From NCBI GenBank assembly GCA_017626035.1, contig JAGAJR010000002.1:1-54242 (forward strand): 54,242 nt of DNA, read 5' to 3'. A program made the position numbers and the translations under genes. The DNA is from Alphaproteobacteria bacterium. GTDB taxonomy: Bacteria > Pseudomonadota > Alphaproteobacteria > RF32 > CAG-239. The notes beneath the pieces were generated by a model that worked only from the letters and a program-made list of their open reading frames with translations, did no database searches and was not told the origin of the DNA. Of this stretch, positions 17,769 to 24,868 are shown one piece after another (within the stretch, counting starts at the first letter, position 1; each line of letters opens with the position of its first letter).

Positions 17769-17894
17769 ATGGACAATAACAAAGATTTATCTTTTCAAGA
17801 AAGGTTGCAAAAACTTATTTTCTATTTGAAACATATACATAGCACAAAATCGACTAACGAGAATACTACTGTAAAAACTAATGATACCAACTAA
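17769..17894 (+). CDS. 41-aa small protein
   Basis: A short gene starting 15 bases after the nuclease stop, with a strong ribosome binding site (GAGAGG six bases before the ATG). It encodes a polar peptide with a short amphipathic helix (LQKLIFYLKHIHS) and a Thr/Asn-rich tail. No family is recognised. Position and spacing suggest co-translation with the nuclease. Confidence 0.5.
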   Translation: MDNNKDLSFQERLQKLIFYLKHIHSTKSTNENTTVKTNDTN

Positions 17895-17897
17895 ATT

Positions 17898-17967
17898 TTT
17901 ATCGGACAGGGATTTTATTTAATGAAAAGCTTGTTTTTCTTAGCGATTTTCACAAAAGTCCGATAAA
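17898..17967. repeat. inverted repeat in the islet centre
   Basis: TTTATCGGAC at 17898-17907 is repeated inverted as GTCCGATAAA at 17958-17967. The core ATCGGAC occurs again at 18000-18006 and at 16901-16907, just inside the left repeat. It lies between convergent gene sets. It could be recombination sites or a binding motif; no function is shown. Confidence 0.5.
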
Positions 17968-18023
17968 CCATCAAAAATGCTATCTTAAAAACTTCCAAAA
18001 TCGGACTAGCTGAAAGTCTTGGT

Positions 18024-18242
18024 TTACATAACAAGAAAACGATTTGTTACGCAAAAAATATCAGTTTCTTTATTTGTGTTTGAAATAGTCGGCGTGTCAC
18101 CAACAAAGCCTTCTTTGGAAGACCCCCCAATACGTTGCATTTTATCATAAAAATCATTACAAGAAGAAAATTGTTGCTTATGTTCTTCAGTAAATTTAAC
18201 ATTAACCTTAGAGACTTCTTTTGATAAGTCATTACTTTTCAT
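18024..18242 (-). CDS. 72-aa small protein coupled to the SDH protease
   Basis: The ATG at 18240-18242 follows the protease stop by one base, with GGAGAG (within the last protease codons) as ribosome binding site. An upstream in-frame ATG at 18257 is less well placed. The product is polar (KVNVKFTEEHKQQF, then GSSKEGFVGDTP), has two Cys and no signal peptide. No family is recognised. Tight coupling suggests a partner, substrate or regulator of the protease. Confidence 0.6.
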   Translation of the reverse strand: MKSNDLSKEVSKVNVKFTEEHKQQFSSCNDFYDKMQRIGGSSKEGFVGDTPTISNTNKETDIFCVTNRFLVM

Positions 18243-18243
18243 A

Positions 18244-19137
18244 TTATAACTCTCCATAGCTGTAAGGTGTATGCATAAAAAGACTTTTCCCTATTCTCAT
18301 TGTATAAGTAATTATAGCATCATTATACTTCCTAATCAAGAGTTGTTCATCTTTTCCAGTATAATCATCTACTTTTAACTTCATGTCTTTTTGCAAAGTA
18401 TCTATACTTATTCGCCGTCCATGAGATAGCCATAAGTTATAATCACTAAACATACTGGCTATTTCATTTGCCCGGTTAATTTTTTCGTCTTTTGTTACTG
18501 GTTGTCCTTTTTTTTCGCTATTAGATTGATGAGTTGTCCAATCTTTAAATTTATATTTAACAAGCCAATCTTTTATCAGTTGTATAGATAAATTTTTAGC
18601 TTGTTCATATAATTTTAACATTGCCAAATCCATATCTCTTAACATAGCATATTCAACAGGAGAAATGGTATTATTTAGAGATTTTTTAATAAGTAATTCG
18701 GCTTGTTCTAAATATCCTAGAGCCGGAACATACTGTATTGATCCATCTTTTCTAACAGGAACTTGTGGGTCAACAGGGCCTAATGAAGAATAATAATCCA
18801 TGCATATATTATCCCCAGAAAGTGCCAAAATAGTTCCTGCTGACATTGCATATTCAGGAATGAAAATATTAATGTTTTTATAGTGATATCTCAAAATTTC
18901 AACCATTTTAGCAGCAGCTTCTGCAGAACCACCTGTTGTTGTAATAATAAAAGATAATGTCTCCTTTGATTTAGTCGCTTTTTTATTATTTTCAATAACA
19001 TCACGAAATAAAGGCAATGCTTCAAGAGCAATAGGACCATAATAAAGTAAAATATCTGTTTTTAACTTATTTGCAATCTTCTTTGCATCATTATTAAAAC
19101 ATTCTATAATATTATTATCTAAGTTACAAAGCTTCAT
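18244..19137 (-). CDS. SDH-type (ClpP-fold) serine protease
   Basis: 297 aa from the ATG at 19137, chosen for its GGAG ribosome binding site; the frame is open 38 codons further. The ClpP/crotonase-fold signatures of serine dehydrogenase proteinases (PF01972) are present: ITTTGGSAEA at 65-74 (oxyanion region), YAMSAGTILALSGD at 96-109 with Ser99 as likely nucleophile, and SSLGPVDPQV at 117-126. Family members are membrane-associated or cytosolic proteases of poorly known role. It is AT-rich and islet-borne, followed directly by the 72-aa gene. Confidence 0.8.
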   Translation of the reverse strand: MKLCNLDNNIIECFNNDAKKIANKLKTDILLYYGPIALEALPLFRDVIENNKKATKSKETLSFIITTTGGSAEAAAKMVEILRYHYKNINIFIPEYAMSAGTILALSGDNICMDYYSSLGPVDPQVPVRKDGSIQYVPALGYLEQAELLIKKSLNNTISPVEYAMLRDMDLAMLKLYEQAKNLSIQLIKDWLVKYKFKDWTTHQSNSEKKGQPVTKDEKINRANEIASMFSDYNLWLSHGRRISIDTLQKDMKLKVDDYTGKDEQLLIRKYNDAIITYTMRIGKSLFMHTPYSYGEL

Positions 19138-19389
19138 TTTAGCTCCTATGAAATAAAATTTTATTCCAAAATACAAGAAGTATTCAAAAGTGTAAATATT
19201 AATATTTACGTAATATAAAAAATGAGGAGATTCAAATATGATTCTATACAATTACAATAAGCTTGGAATGTGTGGATACCTACGGTAGAGCACATCTTTC
19301 GCTAAAGCTAAAGACCTCATCGTCGGTTGACAATTCCCGACAGGTTTCGTCAAACTTGCTTCGCAATACCGCCCTTTTAATAAAAAAAC
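19138..19389. other. non-coding stretch at the islet's right end
   Basis: No supported gene. It contains the likely promoter of the protease operon (TATATAAAA-like AT tracts, minus strand) and, from 19263, a higher-G+C stretch unlike the islet genes. A 60-codon frame here runs through the terminator repeat and is not credible. Confidence 0.5.
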
Positions 19390-19425
19390 AAAAAACTTCC
19401 CGGAAAGGGAAGTTTTTTATTGGTG
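19390..19425. repeat. 36-bp terminator repeat, right copy
   Basis: Identical to 16848-16883. On the minus strand it follows directly on the tRNA-Leu 3'-end fragment (19421-19438), that is CCA, then AATAAAAAAC and the stem. This suggests it was the original terminator of the tRNA-Leu gene. Confidence 0.9.
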
Positions 19426-19438
19426 CGCTAGGCCGGAA
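19421..19438 (-). pseudogene. tRNA-Leu 3'-end remnant
   Basis: 18 bases identical to the last 18 bases of the tRNA-Leu gene at 19612-19629, including the encoded CCA. No other tRNA parts accompany it. This is the usual footprint of site-specific integration at a tRNA 3' end. Confidence 0.75.
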
Positions 19439-19444
19439 GGGCTA

Positions 19445-19550
19445 AAACTTTTTTATTAAAAAGTTTTTTACGCCGACTTTGTTCGCTTGCCTTTCGGCAA
19501 CCGGCGTATATATCCACCTGCGAACGGCAGGTCAAACCGGCACTGTGCCG
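19445..19550. other. cluster of four hairpins between the tRNA-Leu remnant and tRNA
   Basis: Four consecutive inverted repeats: AAACTTTTT/AAAAAGTTT (19445-19466), ACGCCG..TTGCC/GGCAA..CGGCGT (19470-19507), ACCTGC/GCAGGT (19516-19532) and CGGCA/TGCCG (19538-19550). There is no coding frame of note. The DNA is richer in G+C than the adjacent islet. It may be a structured RNA or a remnant of an integrated element. Confidence 0.5.
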
Positions 19551-19572
19551 TTTCGAAGCTCTGTTCTTATGA

Positions 19573-19615
19573 ACCATAACAAACAACCTCCGCAAGGGAG
19601 GTTGTTTGTTATGGT
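19573..19615 (-). terminator. terminator of tRNA-Leu
   Basis: An 18-bp perfect stem (ACCATAACAAACAACCTC and its complement, six-base loop). The CCA end of the tRNA forms part of the stem. There is no long T-run, so it may act as a processing structure as well. Confidence 0.75.
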
Positions 19616-19698
19616 GCGCTAGGCCGGAATCGAACCGGCACGTCCTTGCGGACAACAGATTTTAAGTCTGCAGCGTCTACCTGTTCCGCCACAAGCGC
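19612..19698 (-). tRNA. tRNA-Leu (anticodon UAA)
   Basis: 87 nt including encoded CCA. The cloverleaf reads on the minus strand: acceptor GCGCTTG with CTAGCGC, an anticodon stem CAGA/TCTG around CTTAAAA (anticodon TAA), a long variable arm typical of Leu (GTCCGCAAGGAC) and the T-loop GGTTCGATTCC. It decodes UUA/UUG. Its 3' end is duplicated at 19421. Confidence 0.95.
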
Positions 19699-19716
19699 AT
19701 AAAATCAACAAAGAAG

Positions 19717-19745
19717 TTTATACATACAAAAAATAATAAATGCAA
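19717..19745 (-). promoter_or_regulatory. promoter of tRNA-Leu
   Basis: On the minus strand: TTGCAT (19740-19745), 17-base spacer, TATAAA (19717-19722), about 18 bases before the tRNA 5' end. Confidence 0.65.
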
Positions 19746-19888
19746 CATAAAACTTGTTTCTTTCGGAAAAATGTGTTCTTCTGTTAAAGCTATATACTCA
19801 AACGTCCTGTAAGGGAAACAGTTCTGCGGCGGAGACAGCGTCTCGGCGGAAATTGTGCTTAAGCAGGCATTTAGAAAAGGATTAAAAA

Positions 19889-20596
19889 ATGAAAACCATT
19901 GATATTTCATGGCGTCGCTATGTTCTTCCGAATATCCACAACGAGGGATGGAAGTTCGTAGGAATTTTTGCTGCAATAACAGCGTTATTGGCAATGATAT
20001 GGCAGCCATTGGGTTGGTTCGGAATGATTTTGACCGTTTGGTGTTTTTACTTTTTCCGTGATCCGGAAAGAGTTACGCCGGAAATCAAGGATGTTGTGAT
20101 TTCGCCGGCCGACGGAACGGTTCAAATGATAACAAAAGTTCAGGCTCCTGAAGAATTGGGGTTGGAAAACCAAAAGTTTACCCGCGTCAGTATTTTTATG
20201 AGCGTGTTTAATGTGCATGTTAACCGGGCTCCGGCGGAAGGAAAAATAACCAAAGCCGTTTATGTTCCGGGAAAATTCTTTAACGCGACTTTGGATAAAG
20301 CCTCCAAAGATAATGAGCGTCAGCTTCTTGCAATGAAGACCAAAAGCGGAAAAGACATTGCTTTCGTGCAGATTGCCGGTTTAATTGCCCGCCGCATTTT
20401 GTGTGAAGCGACCGAAGGGATGGAGTTTAAAGCCGGAGAACGTTTCGGAATGATACGTTTCGGTTCCCGTCTGGATGTTTATTTGCCGGAAGGTGTCGAA
20501 CCTCAGGTATGCCTAGGCCAGACAATGGTTGCCGGAGAAACTATTTTGGCTAATTTAAATAGTGATGCCGCTCAAGTTAAAGGAGTTATGAGATAA
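19889..20596 (+). CDS. psd: phosphatidylserine decarboxylase proenzyme (short form)
   Basis: 235 aa. It makes phosphatidylethanolamine from phosphatidylserine after cleaving itself to form a pyruvoyl group. The cleavage site is Gly192-Ser193 in RFGSRLD. The motif [11 protein letters not shown] at 108-118 and SPADGTV near 72-78 are typical. An N-terminal hydrophobic hairpin (about 22-55) anchors it. Length fits the short alphaproteobacterial type. Its stop shares one base with the pssA start (TAATG). Confidence 0.95.
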   Translation: MKTIDISWRRYVLPNIHNEGWKFVGIFAAITALLAMIWQPLGWFGMILTVWCFYFFRDPERVTPEIKDVVISPADGTVQMITKVQAPEELGLENQKFTRVSIFMSVFNVHVNRAPAEGKITKAVYVPGKFFNATLDKASKDNERQLLAMKTKSGKDIAFVQIAGLIARRILCEATEGMEFKAGERFGMIRFGSRLDVYLPEGVEPQVCLGQTMVAGETILANLNSDAAQVKGVMR

Positions 20597-21387
20597 TGGA
20601 AAAAATTAATAATAAACTTCTGTTATCCAAACAGAAGTTCACGAGTTTGCCTTTTCGCAAAATCGCCCCGAATATTGTAACGATGCTGGCTCTGTGTGCC
20701 GGTGTAACATCAATCCGCTATTCCATTCAGGAAGATTGGGCCAAGGCGGTTATTTGTATTTTTCTGGCCGCTTTTTTTGACGGCTTGGACGGCCGTGTTG
20801 CCAGAATGTTAAAAGGTTCTTCCAAATTCGGTGCCGAATTGGATTCACTGTCTGACTTTGTCAGCTTCGGAGTTGCTCCGGCAATTCTGATGTTCCAATG
20901 GACATTATTTGATTTGCCGAAATTCGGATGGTTTTTCTGCCTTCTGTTTTCTATCGGAATGTCTATGCGTTTGGCTCGTTTTAATACGATGTTGGATGAT
21001 GAACCTCAGCCGGAATATTGGCAGCATTTCTTTGTCGGTGTGCCGGCTCCGGCAGCAGCAGCTTTGGCTATTATGCCGATTATGGTAACTTTTGATTTTC
21101 CTGAATTGGAAAGTATTGTCCGTTCAAATGCTTTTTGCAGTACCTTAATGTGCATTATTGCATTTTTAATGGTCAGTAGAATTCCGACAATTTCCACCAA
21201 AAAAATGAAAGTGCCGACTTATATGTTTTTGCCGATGATGTTGTTTGTAGCTTTGTTTGCAAGTTTCATCATCAGTCAGCCTTGGTTGACATTAGGAATT
21301 ATGACGGCGATGTATGCTGTTTCAATTCCGGTGGGAGTAGTGATTTTCCTGAAAGAAAAACACGATTTTGAAAACCAAAACAAGTAA
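20596..21387 (+). CDS. pssA: CDP-diacylglycerol-serine O-phosphatidyltransferase
   Basis: 263 aa integral membrane enzyme that makes phosphatidylserine, the substrate of Psd encoded directly upstream. The CDP-alcohol phosphotransferase motif DG-x2-D-G-R-x-AR...G...D...D is complete (Asp62, Asp65, Gly79, Asp83, Asp87). Around six to seven membrane segments. The overlapping stop/start with psd ensures coupled synthesis. A strong terminator follows. Confidence 0.95.
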   Translation: MEKINNKLLLSKQKFTSLPFRKIAPNIVTMLALCAGVTSIRYSIQEDWAKAVICIFLAAFFDGLDGRVARMLKGSSKFGAELDSLSDFVSFGVAPAILMFQWTLFDLPKFGWFFCLLFSIGMSMRLARFNTMLDDEPQPEYWQHFFVGVPAPAAAALAIMPIMVTFDFPELESIVRSNAFCSTLMCIIAFLMVSRIPTISTKKMKVPTYMFLPMMLFVALFASFIISQPWLTLGIMTAMYAVSIPVGVVIFLKEKHDFENQNK

Positions 21388-21390
21388 AAA

Positions 21391-21420
21391 AAATCCCTCT
21401 CGATTGAGAGGGATTTTTTT
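21391..21420 (+). terminator. intrinsic terminator after pssA
   Basis: AAATCCCTCT CGATTG AGAGGGATTT with a long T-run. The same hairpin sequence is reused at 23258-23286. Confidence 0.9.
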
Positions 21421-21471
21421 TATGTCTCATTGTTTTTTTTATCAAAAATAGATTTTCATACATTAATCATC

Positions 21472-23130
21472 TCAATAATAAATCACCGGACGAACGTAGG
21501 TGTGGACATCGTTAGCAGCGGGAGCCCCCCAATCTTCATCCATCCGAAATACCCAAGAAATTCCCGCACTGTATTTTGTAGATGACCAATGAGAATCTTC
21601 AGGAATACCCGAATACGGAGTTCCTGTTTCCGTGAGTAATTTATCAAGCAGATTCAAAGTTACATCTATTGAATCTTTGGCATAATAAATGCTTTCTAAC
21701 TCGGCAAAGCTTGGCAAGTGCCAGTCTCCGACTGTAGTTCCGGGTGTCGTGTAATTATAACAATATTCGGCAGCTGGGTAAGAAAGATTATTCGATGTTC
21801 CGAAATTGATAATCGCTTCTGTATTCGCCTTGCCGTCCGTACCACAGGATAAAGGTAGGTAACTGGTACACCCTTCTAAACTTGTATTATCCTCAGGTCC
21901 TCCAAAAGTTAACATAAGTGCTCCCTCCAGAGCCACTGCAAGGTGATTGGCATTATCAATAACAATTCCTATAGGTATTTTATCGGAGATAATTGTTTTT
22001 GAAATTGTCATATCGGAATAAAGGATAGGTAAAATTTCTCCACAATTATAATAGCAATTTCTGCCATAGTAAGCTATCTGATTGCATGATTGACCGGAAG
22101 GCTGTGTATCCAGATATCCGCCGGCAGAGCATTGCGGTTGGTAACAGTTTTTATAACAGTTTCTGCCATAATAAGTAACGGAAGTACCGATTTGGTTGGT
22201 CGGGCAGGCACTGACATACCCACCGGCAGTACATTGTGGTTGGTAACAATTTTGATAACAGCTTCTACCATAATAAGTAACTGGTGTGCAGACTTGATTG
22301 TTCGGAACGCCGGATTTGTACCCTCCGTCTTCACAGGTAGGTTGTTTACAGTCTTTTTTACAAGTACGCCCGTAATAAGTAACGTCGGAGCAAACATTAT
22401 TTGCCGGAACAGTAGATTTATATCCGCCATCTTCGCAGGTTGGTTGTTTGCAATTGGTATAGCAAGTTTTGCTGCAGTAAGTCGTTGAATCACACTTGTT
22501 GTTAGTCGGAACAGTCGATTTATAACCGCCGTTTTCGCAGGTTTTAGCCGTTACGTTTTTATAACAAGTTTTGTTGGCAAAAGAAACAGCGGTACCATTC
22601 TGACAAGAGTTGATAGAGACAGCATATCCGCCTTCGGCACAGGTTTTATCCCGGCATTGGTAACAGGTTTCCAGACAGTCATTAGAGGTTGTTCCGGTCA
22701 ATACTTGTGTCGAAGAGCAATTATTGAGGGAACCGGCAGGGCAGGTATGAGAACAAACGCGGCATTTGTAATAAGATTTGTTATAAATGCAGGGTTTGGT
22801 ATAATCGAGAACATATCCGGAAGGACAAGAAGCGGCATATCCTTCGTTTGTACACTGAGCCGCCTTGTCAAGCAGCATGGAGTTATTAGACTTTCCAAAT
22901 TCCAAACCGGAACAGCCGCCGCCACCGACGGCACAAACAGCCGCAAGCTTAACAGCGTTATCCGAATTAAAATGGGATATAGGCTTCAGTTCCATAGGTG
23001 TGTGTGTGGTGTATGTTTTTACCAGAGGAGAGCCAGTATCATCAAAGGTAAGTTTTATCTCCGAAGCGAGGACGTTATTGCTGACAACTATCACGACGGA
23101 GGTTAATAACAAATACTTAAGTTTCAACAT
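21472..23130 (-). CDS. secreted Cys-rich repeat protein with DUF1566-like C-terminus
   Basis: 552 aa. A signal peptide (cleavage near VLA/SEI) is followed by a linker and Cys-rich regions. Five clear 34-residue repeats start at residues 197, 231, 265, 299 and 333, built on C-x2-GGY...P..N...C..VTYYGR-x-CY..C. The C-terminal part (about 375-552) has the DUF1566/Lcl pattern: WHLPSFAELESIYYAK, then HWSSTKYSAG, then YVRPVIYY at the end. Lcl-type domains are found on adhesins. It is probably surface-exposed and disulphide-rich. The promoter element is shared with the gene at the left edge. Confidence 0.82.
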   Translation of the reverse strand: MLKLKYLLLTSVVIVVSNNVLASEIKLTFDDTGSPLVKTYTTHTPMELKPISHFNSDNAVKLAAVCAVGGGGCSGLEFGKSNNSMLLDKAAQCTNEGYAASCPSGYVLDYTKPCIYNKSYYKCRVCSHTCPAGSLNNCSSTQVLTGTTSNDCLETCYQCRDKTCAEGGYAVSINSCQNGTAVSFANKTCYKNVTAKTCENGGYKSTVPTNNKCDSTTYCSKTCYTNCKQPTCEDGGYKSTVPANNVCSDVTYYGRTCKKDCKQPTCEDGGYKSGVPNNQVCTPVTYYGRSCYQNCYQPQCTAGGYVSACPTNQIGTSVTYYGRNCYKNCYQPQCSAGGYLDTQPSGQSCNQIAYYGRNCYYNCGEILPILYSDMTISKTIISDKIPIGIVIDNANHLAVALEGALMLTFGGPEDNTSLEGCTSYLPLSCGTDGKANTEAIINFGTSNNLSYPAAEYCYNYTTPGTTVGDWHLPSFAELESIYYAKDSIDVTLNLLDKLLTETGTPYSGIPEDSHWSSTKYSAGISWVFRMDEDWGAPAANDVHTYVRPVIYY

Positions 23131-23151
23131 AGTATCACCTCATAGTAATTA

Positions 23152-23215
23152 AGAACCAAAGCCTATATACTATCCATACTAAGCGTTTTTTTTTTTTTGC
23201 AACAAAAAAGTGCAT
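23152..23215 (-). promoter_or_regulatory. shared upstream element with 13-base homopolymer, copy 2
   Basis: Nearly identical to 121-182, with the same 13-A tract (minus strand) between TTGTTG and TAGTAT. It differs by GA to CG after the tract and an extra TA in GTATATAGG. It ends about 20 bases before the start codon at 23130. Confidence 0.65.
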
Positions 23216-23257
23216 TGAGTTGCGGATTTCATTTTTCTGAAACAAAAGGAAACAAAA

Positions 23258-23286
23258 AAATCCCTCTCGATTGAGAGGGATTTTTA
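23258..23286 (-). terminator. terminator after the small lipoprotein gene
   Basis: Stem AATCCCTCT / AGAGGGATT flanked by A- and T-runs, 15 bases past the stop at 23301. It is the same hairpin as 21391-21420. Confidence 0.85.
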
Positions 23287-23300
23287 TTAAATTCTCCTGC

Positions 23301-23453
23301 TTACCAAGGAACGCCGTTAATACAACGAGATGAATCTTTTTCACAAATATTGGTTCTGTTCATATCATGCAGGCGATTTCGTTTTTCCGAAAATTCGCCG
23401 ACTTTGCAAGCCGTCAAAAGCAGAATAAAAAACAATATAAATATTTTTTTCAT
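23301..23453 (-). CDS. 50-aa lipoprotein
   Basis: A very small gene. Its product starts MKKIFILFFILLLTAC, a lipoprotein signal with the lipid-attachment Cys at 16, leaving a mature peptide of about 35 residues with two further Cys. AAAGG lies six bases before the ATG. It starts 10 bp after the membrane-protein gene at 23464 and ends before a strong terminator, so it is the last gene of that unit. Function is unknown; entericidin-like or wall-linked lipopeptides are of similar size. Confidence 0.7.
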   Translation of the reverse strand: MKKIFILFFILLLTACKVGEFSEKRNRLHDMNRTNICEKDSSRCINGVPW

Positions 23454-23463
23454 AAAAAACCTT

Positions 23464-23832
23464 TTAAAAGAAAGAGGAAATCGAAATAAACACTAAAACC
23501 AGCGTAAGAATACGGGCAATATGCCTGAGCCAAATACTGCGTTCATAAGCCTCGGAACTTTTCCAGACGCCGCGAATAACGCTGACGCAATAAAACAGGA
23601 AAAACGCCAGACTGACAAAATAACATACGGTCAATATGAGGAGGGCACTGTCCATTTTCAGCGGATTAAAATATTTTGTGTAATAGGTTAAAATGCTGAT
23701 TCCGGCTAGCTTTTTAGCCAGAAACCCGCCGAAAGCTTTAACAATAAAATCAATGATGATTATTCCTAAAACGCCGAATTTCCAGAAGGTTTCTTTTAGT
23801 CCGAATTCCCCGTTAATCAATTTATGATACAT
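23464..23832 (-). CDS. small membrane protein, unknown
   Basis: 122 aa from the ATG at 23832; a TTG ten codons earlier is less likely. Two or three hydrophobic segments (roughly 18-40, 60-85 and 105-122). A basic stretch (ERSIWLRHIAR) separates the last two. No family is recognised. It forms a two-gene unit with the 50-aa lipoprotein downstream. Confidence 0.65.
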   Translation of the reverse strand: MYHKLINGEFGLKETFWKFGVLGIIIIDFIVKAFGGFLAKKLAGISILTYYTKYFNPLKMDSALLILTVCYFVSLAFFLFYCVSVIRGVWKSSEAYERSIWLRHIARILTLVLVFISISSFF

Positions 23833-23938
23833 TGTTTTGCTCTTTGTTGTTAACTTACCCAAACATCATGTTACATTTTAAAATGTAAAGCAAGAAAATT
23901 ATAACATTCCTTCACATTCTGCGATAAAGAATAAAAAA

Positions 23939-23965
23939 AGGCCTCTCAAACGAGAGGCTTTTTTT
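23939..23965 (-). terminator. terminator after the DEAD-box-like gene
   Basis: AAGGCCTCTC / GAGAGGCTT stem with T-runs on both strands, touching the stop codon at 23964. Confidence 0.85.
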
Positions 23966-24764
23966 ACTGCTCGTCAACATTGACGATAAGTCCTTTGATA
24001 ATCAAAAACTCAGGAGTTTTGCCGTTAAACGTATTATATTTTTTTATCAAATCCAAAGCTTCGGGATCCTGATTGGCCTGAGCTTTTCGGCAGGATACGG
24101 CTTTTTTCTCCGAAACCTTGCGGGTTTGAACGGCTTGAGCCGTAATTTCGGCTTCTTGCTCTTTATTTTTATCAACTTTGATTTCTTCCGGGGCTTTCAG
24201 GATTTTATCTAAAATTCCCTGAGTTTCTTTTGAGCGGCGGTTGGTATAAACAATGTTTTGTTTGTCTGCCGGAAGAATTTCCAAAACCTTTTCCAGATTG
24301 TCGAGCTGTTTGTTTTTCTTGATGAGGTTAATGTCATCCACAACCAGGATGTTGGTTTTTGAAAGGTCTATTTTTCCGTCGTCGATAATTTCCGCCAATA
24401 AATCGGGAGAACCGATAATAACATTGGCTTCATTGTCAATGTCTTCGTCTTTGTCTTTAATTGTGGCTTCATTAATTTCGTGGTATTTGTTAAAAATGGA
24501 CAGCCGGTCGGAAACAACAACGGATTGGTCTGAATTAGGCGTGATGATTAAAATATTTTGTCCGCCTTTGTTGCTGATAATGTCAATCAGCGGAAAAACA
24601 TAGGAACAGGTTTTGCCGCAGCCTTGCGGGGCAATCGTAAACACGTCTTTCCCTTGCAAAATGGACGGAATAACATCGTTTTGAACGGTTGTCGGTTCTT
24701 TAATGCCGAATTCGTCAATAGCCTGAACGGTTTTTTCGCTTAACCCTAAATCTAAAAAATTCAT
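23964..24764 (-). CDS. degenerate DEAD-box protein, first RecA domain only
   Basis: 266 aa from the ATG at 24764 (AGAGAAG upstream). It starts like a DEAD-box helicase (Q-motif region FLDLGLSEKTVQAIDEFGI, then EPTTVQNDVIP) but motifs have drifted: motif I is APQGCGKT, motif II reads VVDDINLI instead of VLDEAD, and SAT is YTN. The second helicase domain is absent; a charged tail replaces it. It may still bind ATP or RNA but is unlikely to be a processive helicase. No frameshift is visible, so it seems to be a maintained short form. Confidence 0.75.
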   Translation of the reverse strand: MNFLDLGLSEKTVQAIDEFGIKEPTTVQNDVIPSILQGKDVFTIAPQGCGKTCSYVFPLIDIISNKGGQNILIITPNSDQSVVVSDRLSIFNKYHEINEATIKDKDEDIDNEANVIIGSPDLLAEIIDDGKIDLSKTNILVVDDINLIKKNKQLDNLEKVLEILPADKQNIVYTNRRSKETQGILDKILKAPEEIKVDKNKEQEAEITAQAVQTRKVSEKKAVSCRKAQANQDPEALDLIKKYNTFNGKTPEFLIIKGLIVNVDEQ

Positions 24765-24868
24765 TGTATTTCTTCTCTTAATGACTGGTTTAATTATATT
24801 TCCTGAAGTATTATTTATTTTCAAAAGATAGTCAACCATTTATAACTAATAAATGAAAGGAATAAACA

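Larger units (their letters stand above)
16884..19389. mobile_element. AT-rich islet near tRNA-Leu
   Basis: About 2.5 kb between the two 36-bp repeats. Its genes use far more A/T-ending codons than their neighbours. It carries an Mrr-like nuclease, a 41-aa gene, an SDH-type protease and a 72-aa gene. No integrase or transposase is visible, so it would be a passenger islet or a decayed element. The nearby duplicated tRNA-Leu 3' end (19421-19438) supports integration at the tRNA. Confidence 0.6.

Noticed and set aside
19263-19445. 60-codon frame across the right terminator repeat
   Set aside because: It runs through a perfect terminator stem and the tRNA remnant, has no ribosome binding site and low-quality protein sequence.
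22074-23106. Long plus- and minus-strand frames opposite the Cys-repeat gene
   Set aside because: They are other-frame shadows caused by the repeat structure of the real gene; no start signals or plausible proteins.
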